From positions 1 to 61,364 of the forward strand of contig DJYC01000069.1 of assembly GCA_002448445.1 (NCBI GenBank): DNA of 61,364 bases. Reading direction: 5' to 3'. The position numbers were made by a program, and so were the translations under genes. The notes beneath the pieces are model-generated. The model saw only the letters and a program-made list of their open reading frames with translations, was not told the DNA's origin and ran no database searches. Positions 44,110 through 53,933 of this stretch are shown one piece after another. This DNA is from Treponema sp. UBA6988 (GTDB lineage: Bacteria > Spirochaetota > Spirochaetia > Treponematales > Treponemataceae). Position 1 is the stretch's first letter. The number at the start of each line of letters is the position of its first letter.

Positions 44110-45495
44110 TCATTCAGCGGCACATATCCGCCGGGCAACATATACACCGCTTGCCGAAGCATGGGAAAGTGAGTGCGTTACGCCAGAACCGTCGCCTATT
44201 ATGTAAAGCCCCCGGTATTTTGTCTCAAGGTGCTCATCAAGTTCCACTTCCATGTTGTAGAATTTAACTTCCACACCGTAAAGCAAAGTATCGTCACCGG
44301 CAGTTCCAGGAGCAATCTTGTCCAGGGCATAAATCATCTCTATTATTCCGTCCAGAATGCGCTTGGGAAGGACAAGGCTTAGGTCGCCAGGGCTGGCCTT
44401 TAGGGTTGGCGTTACCATGCTTTCCTTCATGCGCTCAGCATTGCTTCTTCTTCCGCGGGCAAGGTCGCCAAAACGCTGCAGGATTACCCCTCCTCCCAGC
44501 ATATTGCTCAAGCGGGCTATGCTTTCACCGTATTCATTTGAATTTTTGAATGGTTCGGTAAAATTTTGGGAAACAAGAAGGGCAAAATTCGTGTTTTCGG
44601 TCTTTTTGGAAGGGTCTTCAAAGCTGTGGCCGTTTACGGTTATGATTCCGTTGGTGTTTTCGTTTACAACCATGCCGTTGGGGTTCATGCAGAAAGTGCG
44701 CACCCGGTCTTCAAATTTTGACGTTCTGTAGACAATCTTACTTTCGTAAAGTTCATCGGTCAGGTGGGAAAATACAAGGGCTGGAAGTTCAACCCTAACG
44801 CCAATATCCACACGGTTGGACTTTGTTGGAAGGTTAAGCTCCTCGCAGACTTTGCCAAGCCACTTGCTGCCGCTCCTTCCAACAGACACAATGCAGTCGG
44901 AGCAGGTAGCACTTCCCTTGTCCCAGCTTACGGTAAGCCCATAGTCCTCGTTGTGCTCTATTTTGCGCACCGGGGTGTAAAAATGGAATTCAACCTTATC
45001 CTTTAGTTCATCATAAAGATTTTCAAGAACTACATAGTTTATGTCCGTTCCCAGATGGCGCACGGAGGCATCCAAAAGCTTTAGGCCGTTCTGCAGGCAT
45101 ATTTTTTTGAATTTTGTGGCTCCTGTTGAATACATCTTTGTGTTCTGGCCGCCATGGCTTACGTTTATGCTGTCAACATAATTCATAAGGTCCAGGGCCT
45201 TCTGCCGGCCAATGTGCTCGTAAAGGGTTCCGCCAAAGTCGTTCGTTATGTTGTACTTGCCGTCGGAAAAGGCACCAGCACCGCCAAAACCGCTCATTAT
45301 TGAACAGGTCTTGCACTTTATGCATGACTTTACCTTGTCGCCGTCAATTGGGCAGTGACGTTTTTTTAGAGGCCCGCCTTCTTCAAACACGGCAATTTTT
45401 AGCCTGGGGTTGTTTTTAACAAGTTCATAGGCAGAAAAAATTCCGCCCGGGCCAGCACCAACAATAATTACGTTGTAGTCAACATTCGCATTCAT
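44110..45495 (-). CDS. FAD-dependent oxidoreductase, COG2509-like
   Basis: 461 residues with an N-terminal dinucleotide-binding motif (VIIVGAGPGGIFSAYELVKN, about 9-28) and C-terminal GLYIIGDGSGVTHSLSHASASGVYVAR, the usual FAD-binding end of this family. A four-Cys stretch (CPIDGDKVKSCIKCKTC, about 48-64) precedes GFGGAGAFSDGKYN, which is characteristic of COG2509 dehydrogenases. The reaction is unknown. No Shine-Dalgarno is seen: a TATAAT ends 7 nt before the ATG. It could be the first gene of an operon with the receiver and the symporter. Confidence 0.85.
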   Translation of the reverse strand: MNANVDYNVIIVGAGPGGIFSAYELVKNNPRLKIAVFEEGGPLKKRHCPIDGDKVKSCIKCKTCSIMSGFGGAGAFSDGKYNITNDFGGTLYEHIGRQKALDLMNYVDSINVSHGGQNTKMYSTGATKFKKICLQNGLKLLDASVRHLGTDINYVVLENLYDELKDKVEFHFYTPVRKIEHNEDYGLTVSWDKGSATCSDCIVSVGRSGSKWLGKVCEELNLPTKSNRVDIGVRVELPALVFSHLTDELYESKIVYRTSKFEDRVRTFCMNPNGMVVNENTNGIITVNGHSFEDPSKKTENTNFALLVSQNFTEPFKNSNEYGESIARLSNMLGGGVILQRFGDLARGRRSNAERMKESMVTPTLKASPGDLSLVLPKRILDGIIEMIYALDKIAPGTAGDDTLLYGVEVKFYNMEVELDEHLETKYRGLYIIGDGSGVTHSLSHASASGVYVARRICAAE

Positions 45496-45502
45496 TATGA
45501 AT

Positions 45503-45532
45503 ATTATAAACCCCTTTGTTCAAAATCATCAA
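45503..45532 (-). promoter_or_regulatory. Promoter of the flavoprotein gene, probably leaderless
   Basis: On the minus strand: -35 TTGATG, 18-nt spacer, -10 TATAAT, 7 nt to the ATG. Confidence 0.55.
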
Positions 45533-45603
45533 CAAAAACTAGACTTTTGCACTTTTTTACTATATTATTTTACATAACTATAGCTAACAAATCCGTTGCC
45601 AAA

Positions 45604-47268
45604 ATGAAAAAGCCGAATTTTGCAAGCATTACAAAATATACAATCATCTTCCTCATATTGTTCTTGCTGTCCATCGCTTCAGTCGTCTTTTGGTGCGGAA
45701 GAAACACAAAGAACATATCCCTCTGGATTACCCCGGCCTCGCATTTTAACGAGGGATGGTATTATTTTGACTCAAATTCCAAAAGGCAGGAGATAGACTC
45801 CCTCCCGGCAAGGATTCCGGCAGATGAATCAGGCACGGCAAAGATTTACCACAAGCTTCTTGGCAATTTCTACAACACATACATTGACTATTACGCCCAC
45901 CATCAGGCTGTGAAAGTTTACCTCAACGGCGAAACCATATATGAATACCAAAGCCCTTCAAACCCAAAGTGGCTCAGCAGCTACCGCTCTTTCCACAACT
46001 TAATATCTATACCGCAAATCCACGGGGGAATTTTGTGCATAGAGGCAAGGTCGCTTGTTTCTTCGTCAGCCGGCGAATTTGGGCAGGTATGGATGGGCAC
46101 CAGGGACGAACTCCTCAACAGGCTTTCAAAGGAGCGGCTTCCCCAGTTTTTTTTGGGGGCAGTTCTTATCCTGTTCGGCCTGATATTGTTAATCATAACG
46201 GTATTCTACCTGCGGGTGGTCTTTGACAAAACAATTCTTTACTTTACCATGCTGCTGATTCTTCTTGGCGCATGGCAAACGGAAGAATCCCGGTTACTGC
46301 AGTTTTTTATGGGCTTCCAGCCGTTGCACTGGTTCCTTGAATACATGATTCAGCCCTTTATCCTGATTCTATCATTTTTATTCATAAAGGAACTTTTCAT
46401 AAACAAAAAACATCCTGCCCTTGTCACTCTGTTTTTCTGCATAACGCTTTCTATAGTTTCCCAACTTTTCCTGCAGCTTACGGGAATTGCCCAGATGACA
46501 AGCTCGCTCTTTATGATAAATACAATGTTCGTCATTGTTTTTGTCTACATTCTTGTGCTCATAAACCTTAACTTTGAATTTGCAAAAAAAAGTACAAAGA
46601 TTGCATTTTCCACATCTATAGCCCTGTGTACGATATCATTTCTAATATCTTCTGTCATAAAGCACCACAAGAATTTTACGGATGCAGTCCTCTACCTTGG
46701 AATAATATTCATGTTCATTTCCATTTCTGTCTTTGTGATTCAAAAAACGCAAAAGCAGTTCAATGCGGTAAGGTCTGCCGAGATTTACAAGAAGCTAGCC
46801 TTTCTTGACCTGGCCACAGGCGTTTCCAACCAGACGGCCTGGTATACACTCATAGAAAACTTTTCTGCAGACGAAATAAAGCTGGACAAATACTGCCTCT
46901 TTATGTTTGACATGAACAACCTCAAAGTCATAAACGACAAGTACGGGCATCTGGAAGGCGACAAGGCAATACATTCTTTCTGCGAATGCCTAAAGCGTGC
47001 AGTGGGAAAGTCAGGGGACATCTACCGTGTAGGAGGGGATGAATTCATCTGCCTCTGCAAGGACATTGACTATACGAGGGCAACCCAAATCATAAACATG
47101 TTTGACTATTACACAAAAAACCAGATGGAGACAAAAATTAACTTTACGGCCGCCCACGGTTATGCCTTCTTTTCTCCGTCAAGCAAGGCAGACTTTATTC
47201 AGGCACAGTCCATGGCGGACAAGGCCATGTATGAAAATAAAATCCTTAGCAAAAAGGGGAGATCTTAA
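45604..47268 (+). CDS. Membrane-bound diguanylate cyclase (intact GGDEF)
   Basis: 554 residues from ATG 45604; the open frame reaches further upstream but without signals. N-terminal anchor, extracytoplasmic sensor domain (about 35-185, with VYLNGETIYEYQ and ARSLVSSSAGEFGQVW), seven helices (about 195-385; 7TMR-DISM-like), then GGDEF domain: DLATGVSNQTAW, FMFDMNNLKVINDKYGHLEGD and the catalytic YRVGGDEFICLC. Active c-di-GMP synthesis is expected. The RxxD inhibitory site upstream of GGDEF is absent (KSGD), so product inhibition is probably weak. One nt separates it from the DUF4349 lipoprotein gene. The same architecture with a ruined active site occurs at 30.3 kb. Confidence 0.9.
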   Translation: MKKPNFASITKYTIIFLILFLLSIASVVFWCGRNTKNISLWITPASHFNEGWYYFDSNSKRQEIDSLPARIPADESGTAKIYHKLLGNFYNTYIDYYAHHQAVKVYLNGETIYEYQSPSNPKWLSSYRSFHNLISIPQIHGGILCIEARSLVSSSAGEFGQVWMGTRDELLNRLSKERLPQFFLGAVLILFGLILLIITVFYLRVVFDKTILYFTMLLILLGAWQTEESRLLQFFMGFQPLHWFLEYMIQPFILILSFLFIKELFINKKHPALVTLFFCITLSIVSQLFLQLTGIAQMTSSLFMINTMFVIVFVYILVLINLNFEFAKKSTKIAFSTSIALCTISFLISSVIKHHKNFTDAVLYLGIIFMFISISVFVIQKTQKQFNAVRSAEIYKKLAFLDLATGVSNQTAWYTLIENFSADEIKLDKYCLFMFDMNNLKVINDKYGHLEGDKAIHSFCECLKRAVGKSGDIYRVGGDEFICLCKDIDYTRATQIINMFDYYTKNQMETKINFTAAHGYAFFSPSSKADFIQAQSMADKAMYENKILSKKGRS

Positions 47269-47269
47269 A

Positions 47270-48175
47270 ATGAAAAAACTGTTGTTCGTAACAATTATTG
47301 CTCTTGAGGCACTATTTGTATCCTGCTCCAAAAAATATTCGGCAAGTCAAAGTAAGTCGCTAGCTGCACTCCATGAAACAGCCGACGGAGATTTTTCTGG
47401 TACCGGCTACAACCCGGAGACACCTGCAAGCGCGGAAGATGCCAAGGCTCCAACTCTGCCTGCAGGACGCAAGCTTATCTTTACGGGCACGATAAACCTT
47501 GAAGTTGAATCCCTGGAAAAGACGCAGGCATTGGTTCAAAAATGGGTCCATGATTTTGGCGGATACATTTCCGAATCATCCATGGGGGCAAGAAGCTCAA
47601 GCTTTACCGCAAGGATTCCCTCCGCCTCATTTGACGTGGCAATGGAACAAGCAAGCGGCTTTGGTAAAATCCTTCACAAGAACATAGAAAGCACAGATGT
47701 TACGGATGAATTCTACGACCTTCAGACCAGAATAGAAACAAAGAAAGTCCTTGTTGAGCGTCTGCAAAGCTACCTGAAAAATGCCACCGCAATAAAAGAC
47801 ATGATGGAGATTGAGACAAAAATCAACGATGTCACGAGTGATCTTGAGCGCATGCAGGGACAGATGAACCGCCTTTCCGGCAAGATTGAATTTGCCACGG
47901 TAAACATTTCTGCAAAGCTTCCCGCAAACCACACGGAGGAAGGATTTGCCCTGCCCAATGCTGGTGAAAAAGCAAAGGAGCTCTTTGGCGGCTTCTTTAG
48001 CTTTATCATAAACCTGATTTTTGTGCTTCTCTACATTGTGTTCTACGGAATTCCCATAATCCTCGTAGTTGCCTTGTTCTACTGGATTTGCTTTGGAAAA
48101 TTGGGTCTGCTGAGGAAACTCTTTGGCAAAATTTCTGTCCACAAGGTCAAAGAACCGGCTAGCAAGCAAGAGTAG
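47270..48175 (+). CDS. DUF4349 lipoprotein
   Basis: 301 residues. Signal MKKLLFVTIIALEALFVSC (Cys 19), a low-complexity linker, then the DUF4349 core (RKLIFTGTINLEVESLEKTQ, HDFGGYISESSMG, ARIPSASFDVAM, VTDEFYDLQTRIETKKVLVERL, coiled-coil about 170-220) and one C-terminal membrane helix (about 245-275) with a basic tail. Function unknown in general; often next to regulators. It starts 1 nt after the cyclase stop with AGGGGAG upstream, so the two are cotranscribed. A cell-envelope role downstream of c-di-GMP is only an inference. Confidence 0.88.
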   Translation: MKKLLFVTIIALEALFVSCSKKYSASQSKSLAALHETADGDFSGTGYNPETPASAEDAKAPTLPAGRKLIFTGTINLEVESLEKTQALVQKWVHDFGGYISESSMGARSSSFTARIPSASFDVAMEQASGFGKILHKNIESTDVTDEFYDLQTRIETKKVLVERLQSYLKNATAIKDMMEIETKINDVTSDLERMQGQMNRLSGKIEFATVNISAKLPANHTEEGFALPNAGEKAKELFGGFFSFIINLIFVLLYIVFYGIPIILVVALFYWICFGKLGLLRKLFGKISVHKVKEPASKQE

Positions 48176-48207
48176 TCTGAAGCTGTATAAAACCTAACGC
48201 ACTGGCG

Positions 48208-48241
48208 CCCTGAACGCACTTGCAGGCAAGTAAATTCAGGG
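48208..48241. repeat. Nested CCCTGAA/TTCAGGG hairpin after the DUF4349 gene
   Basis: CCCTGAA pairs with TTCAGGG and encloses ACTTGC/GCAAGT. No T-run follows immediately, so termination is uncertain. The same outer arms recur at 50285. Confidence 0.5.
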
Positions 48242-48309
48242 TTTGCCTAAACTCAAACCTCCCGCCACACATTTTTCATTATTTTTTTTCCAAAATCCTT
48301 ATTTTATTT

Positions 48310-48337
48310 TTGACAAAGCGGTAAGTTCAGTTATAAT
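48310..48337 (+). promoter_or_regulatory. Sigma-70 promoter of the chemoreceptor gene
   Basis: Perfect hexamers TTGACA and TATAAT with a 16-nt spacer, 35 nt before the ATG. No sigma-28-type flagellar promoter was seen. Confidence 0.75.
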
Positions 48338-48372
48338 TAAGATATAAACCTTGAGATTATGGAGAAAAAAGA

Positions 48373-50241
48373 ATGAATTTGTTTCAATTGTACATGCTCT
48401 TGTTTGGAATCAGTACAATCATTGGCGTTCCCTTGCTTTCTTCATTACAAGTGACACAGATAAAAGGTAGCGAATGGATTGAATGGGCAGGAAGCTTGGG
48501 TGTAACGATAGGCCCCGCAGCTGGTATTTCTATAATTATTGCTATTGTTAGCTATATCGTGATGAAGCCTCTTCTTCAGCTGATAAAAAAAGCCGAGACG
48601 GAGGAAATTTCCCAGGAAGAAAAAAGGGGGATAGAACCAACCCTCAACAAAATCAAAATTATAACGACCATTGCCATGATGGTAGGCTATCCTATAGGCA
48701 ACGGAACCACCATCATCATCAAAAAGCTTGCAGGCAAGGTCAACTACAACAGGACAGATTTGCTCATAATCATGATCCTGATTGTCTGTTACGGCTTGAT
48801 TGCTGTCCAGTATGCGGTCAGGTGCTACATGACTCTTTCAGGCAAGGAACTGCTTAAGCTTAAGCTCATTTCCTGCAAGGATTTTAGGCGGACCACTGTT
48901 TCCATGTCGCTTGGAAGGACAATTACAATAGTAATCGGAACAGTTGCTTGGCACGTTTTCTGCTCGGGATATAGCGCGGTCAAGCACGGGTGGCCCATGG
49001 ACAAATTTCTTGGTAAGGCGGCCTTTGCATTTTTCCAGGGCGTATTCATCTGCATGCCTCTTATCATAATGATTCTCCTCCAGCTAAGGCAACGCTTCCA
49101 GATGACGATAGATCAGATTGTAAACCTTAGGACTGACGGTGATTTGAGGAGCCGCATTTATATTGGAGTGTTCGACGACTTTGGCATACTGATGTCGGAG
49201 ATGAACCTCTTGATGGATTCCCTAAGGTCATCCCTTTTGAAGCTAAAGCAGGAAACCGATTCAGTAGACTATAGCGCGGAGGAACTTCTGACGCTGACGG
49301 AAAGTTCATCAAAGGACATTTCGCAGATTGTCGAAAGCTTCCATGCAATGACATCCGAAAGCTACAATCAGACGCAGCTTTTGGAATCTGTAAACACCGG
49401 CGTTGAAAAGCTTAGCTCCGATGCACTAAAGGTCAGCGGCTTTACAGAAAACCAGTCCAAGTCAGAAAAAGAAAATGCAGTTTCAATGAACGAGATGGTA
49501 GACAACTTCAAGTCCATTACGAACCTAATATCTAGGGCACAGGCCCTTTCTTCGGAACTAACCGAGGAGTCCATTTCGGGAAGTGCGGAAGTAAAAAAGA
49601 CTCAGGAAATCATCAACGGAATTTCCGACATGTCCAACAAGATGATTGCCGTAATCAAGATGATTCAGGCCGTTGCATCACAGACAAACCTTCTTGCAAT
49701 GAATGCGGCCATTGAAGCAGCCCATGCAGGAGAATCTGGGAAAGGCTTCTCCGTAGTTGCGGATGAAATACGAAAACTATCGGAATCAACGCAGAAGTCT
49801 GCAAAGGACATAGGCAACCTAATCAACGAGATTGCAAAATCCATGGCGGACGGCTCTTCAAACATGGAACTTACCAGCAATGCATTCAGCAAGATTCAAA
49901 GCGACATAGGCGAACAGAGCCAGGTAGTCCAGGAAATTTCCAGAACCGTCTCCCAGCAGTCCATTGATGCTGGCTCCATACTGGGCACAACAAACGTAAT
50001 CGTAAGACAGATAGAAGACGTGAACAGCCTTGCAAGGAACCAGGCCAACTATACAGAGGAAATAATGCACAACCTGAATGAAGTTGTTTCGCTTGCAGGC
50101 CAAGTCAACGAATCGGTAGTCGAATCCGAAAACGTCGTAAAGAACTTCTCCGACTCTTTCTCAACCGTGCGCGAAAAGGCCGAGGCAAACAAGAAATCAG
50201 TTCTTAACATTACCTCAGAGCTGGACAAATTTAAACTCTAG
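48373..50241 (+). CDS. Methyl-accepting chemotaxis protein with membrane-embedded sensor region
   Basis: 622 residues. The N-terminus has about six membrane helices (about 3-235) with no large periplasmic loop, then a HAMP-like segment (MTIDQIVNLRTDGDLRSRIYI, about 240-290) and the long signalling coiled coil. The hairpin tip is NLLAMNAAIEAAHAGESGKGFSVVADEIRKLSEST (about 437-471), which binds CheA and CheW. Ligand probably enters through, or is sensed in, the membrane. GGAG is 8 nt before the ATG. Stand-alone gene. Confidence 0.93.
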   Translation: MNLFQLYMLLFGISTIIGVPLLSSLQVTQIKGSEWIEWAGSLGVTIGPAAGISIIIAIVSYIVMKPLLQLIKKAETEEISQEEKRGIEPTLNKIKIITTIAMMVGYPIGNGTTIIIKKLAGKVNYNRTDLLIIMILIVCYGLIAVQYAVRCYMTLSGKELLKLKLISCKDFRRTTVSMSLGRTITIVIGTVAWHVFCSGYSAVKHGWPMDKFLGKAAFAFFQGVFICMPLIIMILLQLRQRFQMTIDQIVNLRTDGDLRSRIYIGVFDDFGILMSEMNLLMDSLRSSLLKLKQETDSVDYSAEELLTLTESSSKDISQIVESFHAMTSESYNQTQLLESVNTGVEKLSSDALKVSGFTENQSKSEKENAVSMNEMVDNFKSITNLISRAQALSSELTEESISGSAEVKKTQEIINGISDMSNKMIAVIKMIQAVASQTNLLAMNAAIEAAHAGESGKGFSVVADEIRKLSESTQKSAKDIGNLINEIAKSMADGSSNMELTSNAFSKIQSDIGEQSQVVQEISRTVSQQSIDAGSILGTTNVIVRQIEDVNSLARNQANYTEEIMHNLNEVVSLAGQVNESVVESENVVKNFSDSFSTVREKAEANKKSVLNITSELDKFKL

Positions 50242-50284
50242 CTGCCTGCTCAACGTGTCCTTACATAAACTCTCTCATGGTATC

Positions 50285-50305
50285 ACCCTGAACTTGGTTC
50301 AGGGT
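50285..50305. terminator. Symmetric hairpin between convergent chemoreceptor and Nudix genes
   Basis: ACCCTGAA and TTCAGGGT, perfect 8-bp stem with a 5-nt loop. It lies between two convergent stops. Short T-runs follow only on the right (GTTTTT at some distance), so it may be a weak bidirectional terminator or a repeated extragenic palindrome. Confidence 0.5.
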
Positions 50306-50327
50306 CTGTATAAGTTTTTAGCTTTTT

Positions 50328-50729
50328 TTACAGCAATTTTTCAACTGCATCCAAAACCGTTACGTCTGCGGGAAGCCACTTTACACTTCTAAGCGTTTCT
50401 TTTGTAAGCCAAGCCGCGTTCTCATGCTCAAGAAGTTCCAGTTTTCCGCTAACCACTTGGCATGCAAAGCACTTCATTGAAAGATGAAATGTCGGATAAT
50501 CGTATTCAACCGTGTCGATGCAATCGCCCACTTTGATTTGTGTGGCAAGCTCCTCTCGGATTTCGCGTTCAAGGGCAGCTTCTGGGCTTTCCCCTTCTTC
50601 AATTTTTCCGCCGGGAAATTCCCACCCATCTTTGAATTCTCCGTATCCTCGCTGTGTTGCGAATACATACTTTTTTTCTTCTGAATCTTTACGAATAATA
50701 ATTGCAGCAACTACTTTTACTGTCTTCAT
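50328..50729 (-). CDS. Nudix hydrolase, MutT-like, in the helicase operon
   Basis: 133 residues. The Nudix box reads GGKIEEGESPEAALEREIREEL (the family's GX5EX7REUXEEXGU), in the small MutT-type (8-oxo-dGTP or other NTP pyrophosphatase) layout, with WEFPGGK before it. ATG at 50729 has GGAAGG 5 nt upstream and begins 1 nt after the helicase stop, so it is translated with the helicase; the longer frame lies wholly inside the helicase gene. The tight link suggests a role in the same system and not general housekeeping (inference). Confidence 0.9.
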   Translation of the reverse strand: MKTVKVVAAIIIRKDSEEKKYVFATQRGYGEFKDGWEFPGGKIEEGESPEAALEREIREELATQIKVGDCIDTVEYDYPTFHLSMKCFACQVVSGKLELLEHENAAWLTKETLRSVKWLPADVTVLDAVEKLL

Positions 50730-50730
50730 A

Positions 50731-53661
50731 TTAACCTTCCAAATAAGAATAAAGATTTTGAGGAACAGGAGTCTCCATATCAAATTGAATGTTGACAACC
50801 GGCACTTTTCCATCTTTTCCATTCATTGTAGTATCTTCAAATGAGTGATATTTCATATCTCCCATATAATAAAAATCAGAACCTTCAGCATCATCCTTCT
50901 TAACAAAAAGTAAAACGCGGATATTGTTTTCGCTCTGATGAATCAAGGCCGAAACTTCATCAGACTCAGATGTTCTTCTGCTGCGGCTATACCAATTGAA
51001 ACGACTGTTATCGATAAAAACATCTTCATATTTTGTTGTGTCAGAAATATCATCCGATTTTTTATAGGTAACAAATATAGGACAAGTATAGTCATCTGTT
51101 GATGTCTCTGTCTTGTAGCCATAAACTGTTGAAGAACAATCGCTTTTCCAATTTAAAAGCTTGCAAACATCCTTTCGTGAATACTTACGATAAAGAACAA
51201 GATTGTTATCAACTCGCACTTCGTTTTCTTTTAAGATAGCTCTTTTTAGTCCGTATGAAAGACAATCTGATATTTCTTTTACATACAATTCATTATTCAG
51301 AAGATTTGAGAATTCTTCTGACCTAGTAAAGATTTGTGTGGTTTTATCAAAACTAACATAAGTAATACCACCATACTTCTTCTTATCAGCTTGAGTGTAA
51401 AAATCAGGTGAGAGAAGATTGCACATTCCCACAATATCTTTTTCAGTCAATGTGACGTTATATATTTTTAAAATTTGTGAAAAATTTTCGCATGTTATTT
51501 GTTCTTGCTGCACGAGCTTTTGGAGCAAAAGTATTTCATGAACTCTAAATCCTCTGGCAAATTCAAGGGACAAAAATTGCAAGGAACACATTTCTTTTGC
51601 AGACAGAAGTAAATCTTCTTTTTCAACTTTGCATTTGAAACCGTAATAGCTTCCTGCATAATCAATAAAAAGAAGCGGGTCAATAAACCCATTGTTTACA
51701 AAATCCATCATTGTTGGAATATGTGCCAGACGCAATTTCAGTTTTGTATATTCTTCTTTTAAAAGCTTTAGTTGAGTGAAAGAAGTTTGGTTTATTGAAT
51801 CAAAGATTTTTTGTCGTGCAATTTCATTTATCTGAATTGTCGATGAGCCAGGAATACAAGCAGAACCTGTAGAGAGAGCTCGACGAAGATTGTCTTTATT
51901 ATATGAATTATCTCCAAACAATGCGATTGGAATAAAAAAGTTATTTTCGTAATTTCCAATAAAATCTATAACACAGACATAAGATTTGCTTTTATCTTTT
52001 CTCAAGCCTCTTCCTAATTGCTGAACAAAGATTATCGCAGACTGAGTAGGACGAAGCATTACAACCTGATTAACACACGGAATATCAACACCTTCATTAA
52101 AAATATCTACGCTGATTATGTACTGTAGGGGATTTTCATCTGATTCAAGTTGTTGAATAACATTTTCTCTCTCTGTATCAGAATTTTCTCCCGTTAAATA
52201 AGTTGTTACAAAACCATCATTGTTTAATGCTGACGAAAGAGATTTTGCCTCTTCTACCCTACTGCAGAAAATCAAACCTTTTACGGGAACATCATTTGAT
52301 TTATAAAGCTTGATTGCCTTTTCAATATGGCCAATTCGTTCTGAAGAAACAAGACGTGAAAAATCAGACTTATCATCAATTAATTCACCATTTACAGTCA
52401 AATCGCTTAACCCATAATAATGAAACGGACAAAGCAAATCTTCTTCTAAAGCTTTTTGTAAACGAATCTCATAAGGAATATTATTATGAAATAGTGCAAA
52501 AATATCAAAACCGTCAGTACGCTCTGGAGTTGCAGTTAATCCAAGCAAAAACTTTGGGGTAAAATATTCGATTATTTTTTTATAGGATTCCGCACCAGCA
52601 TGATGAACTTCATCTACGATAATATAATCAAAATAATCTTTGGGAAAAGAATGCAACGTATCATCTTTTGCAAGGGTAAAAATCGAAGCAAACAAATAAT
52701 CTGCATTTATATCTTTTTGCGTACCATTTAAAAATCCTGTACGAATGTTAGGAAGTAATGTTTTAAAACTTTTCTCGCTTTTATTAAGAATCATATCGCG
52801 ATGCGCAACATATAAGACTTTCTGAGGACTACACTGTTTGACATCAAAAATTGAAAGATATGTTTTTCCAGTTCCTGTAGCTGCAATTAGAAGAGCTCTG
52901 TCCTCGCCTTTTAATCGCAAATCTGCAAGAGAAACCATTGCTTCTTTTTGCATTGAATTAGGAACTATTTCCAGTTCTTCAGCTTGCTCTTCCTTCTCCT
53001 CAATAGAGTTTTCTGCCTGTAATTCTTTCACAGCATCTTTTGGAAGAGATTTTAATGAGACCTTTTTTAAATTATAGTCAATTGTATAATCTGTTATCCA
53101 TTCAGGTGTTACTTTCTCAGCTTCGCCCCATACACGTTCAAATTCTTCACGAACAGAGAAAACAATTTGTCCATCAGTTAAAGAAAGAAAACGAATACTC
53201 CATTCCTGATTCATACTCAACGCAGAGGCCGTCAGATTAGCACTACCTATGATAATTGAATAGTAATTGCTTTGTCTAAAAATATAGCCTTTGGGATGAA
53301 AACCCCCTTTCGTATAGGCACGTACTTCTATATTTGGAAATTCGAGGAGTTTTGAAAGTGCACCAGGTGAAGTAAAATTAAGATAATTTGTAGTTAAGAC
53401 TCTGCCTTTTATATTATGAGAAGCAAGATAATCCAACTTTTGCATAATTGAAGCAAGTCCAGAATCATTTATGAATGCAACAGAAAAGTCAAATGCCTCA
53501 CAAGTTTCAAGCTCTTCAGAAATGGCAGAAAGAATCTTTTTATTCTTTTTATAATTATTTACCAGAAGAGAAGGCATTAAAGTATTATCAGACGAAATTC
53601 GATTTGAAATAAATCCTGTCCGAAGGCTTTCAATCAGATTATCTGTATTTATGTAATTCAT
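50731..53661 (-). CDS. PLD-like nuclease/DEVH helicase/DUF3427 fusion protein
   Basis: 976 residues. An N-terminal phospholipase-D-like domain carries one HxK motif (HPKGYI then IIGSANLTASAL, about 122-148). The SF2 helicase core has Walker A AATGTGKTYLS (about 260), the IVDEVHHAG box, GLTATPERTD and motif VI QQLGRGLRKDKSKS (about 550). The C-terminal region (about 650-976) fits DUF3427. Such proteins occur in defence islands and act on nucleic acids; the target is unknown. Strongly AT-rich compared with the housekeeping genes, consistent with transfer. It overlaps the small upstream gene by 4 nt and runs 1 nt into the Nudix gene. Confidence 0.88.
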   Translation of the reverse strand: MNYINTDNLIESLRTGFISNRISSDNTLMPSLLVNNYKKNKKILSAISEELETCEAFDFSVAFINDSGLASIMQKLDYLASHNIKGRVLTTNYLNFTSPGALSKLLEFPNIEVRAYTKGGFHPKGYIFRQSNYYSIIIGSANLTASALSMNQEWSIRFLSLTDGQIVFSVREEFERVWGEAEKVTPEWITDYTIDYNLKKVSLKSLPKDAVKELQAENSIEEKEEQAEELEIVPNSMQKEAMVSLADLRLKGEDRALLIAATGTGKTYLSIFDVKQCSPQKVLYVAHRDMILNKSEKSFKTLLPNIRTGFLNGTQKDINADYLFASIFTLAKDDTLHSFPKDYFDYIIVDEVHHAGAESYKKIIEYFTPKFLLGLTATPERTDGFDIFALFHNNIPYEIRLQKALEEDLLCPFHYYGLSDLTVNGELIDDKSDFSRLVSSERIGHIEKAIKLYKSNDVPVKGLIFCSRVEEAKSLSSALNNDGFVTTYLTGENSDTERENVIQQLESDENPLQYIISVDIFNEGVDIPCVNQVVMLRPTQSAIIFVQQLGRGLRKDKSKSYVCVIDFIGNYENNFFIPIALFGDNSYNKDNLRRALSTGSACIPGSSTIQINEIARQKIFDSINQTSFTQLKLLKEEYTKLKLRLAHIPTMMDFVNNGFIDPLLFIDYAGSYYGFKCKVEKEDLLLSAKEMCSLQFLSLEFARGFRVHEILLLQKLVQQEQITCENFSQILKIYNVTLTEKDIVGMCNLLSPDFYTQADKKKYGGITYVSFDKTTQIFTRSEEFSNLLNNELYVKEISDCLSYGLKRAILKENEVRVDNNLVLYRKYSRKDVCKLLNWKSDCSSTVYGYKTETSTDDYTCPIFVTYKKSDDISDTTKYEDVFIDNSRFNWYSRSRRTSESDEVSALIHQSENNIRVLLFVKKDDAEGSDFYYMGDMKYHSFEDTTMNGKDGKVPVVNIQFDMETPVPQNLYSYLEG

Positions 53662-53861
53662 AATGTTCGTCCGGTATTAAATAAGATATTCATCTGCTCC
53701 ACAAACGCCTGTACCCCTCCTGCCCGAACCATAGGCTCGATGTATTGAAGGAATTTCCGTTTGTTGTTATCGGAGAGTTTGTTATATTTGTTTTGCAAAT
53801 CCATGGCTTTTTCTGAAATATCTGCCATAAAGTTGTTGTATTCTTGTTCTTCGGTGGTCAT
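53658..53861 (-). CDS. Small acidic helical protein coupled to the helicase
   Basis: 67 residues starting MTTEEQEYNNFMADISEKAM, almost wholly helical, with no recognised family. ATG at 53861 has GGGAGGT 6 nt upstream, a very good signal. Its stop overlaps the helicase start (ATGA), so the two are translated together. A regulatory or antitoxin-like partner of the helicase is possible but unproven. Confidence 0.75.
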   Translation of the reverse strand: MTTEEQEYNNFMADISEKAMDLQNKYNKLSDNNKRKFLQYIEPMVRAGGVQAFVEQMNILFNTGRTL

Positions 53862-53933
53862 TATTACCTCCCAAATATCTATAATCATTTTACTTCATAT
53901 TCAGTGCCACAGGATGACACTCTATAAAAAAAA

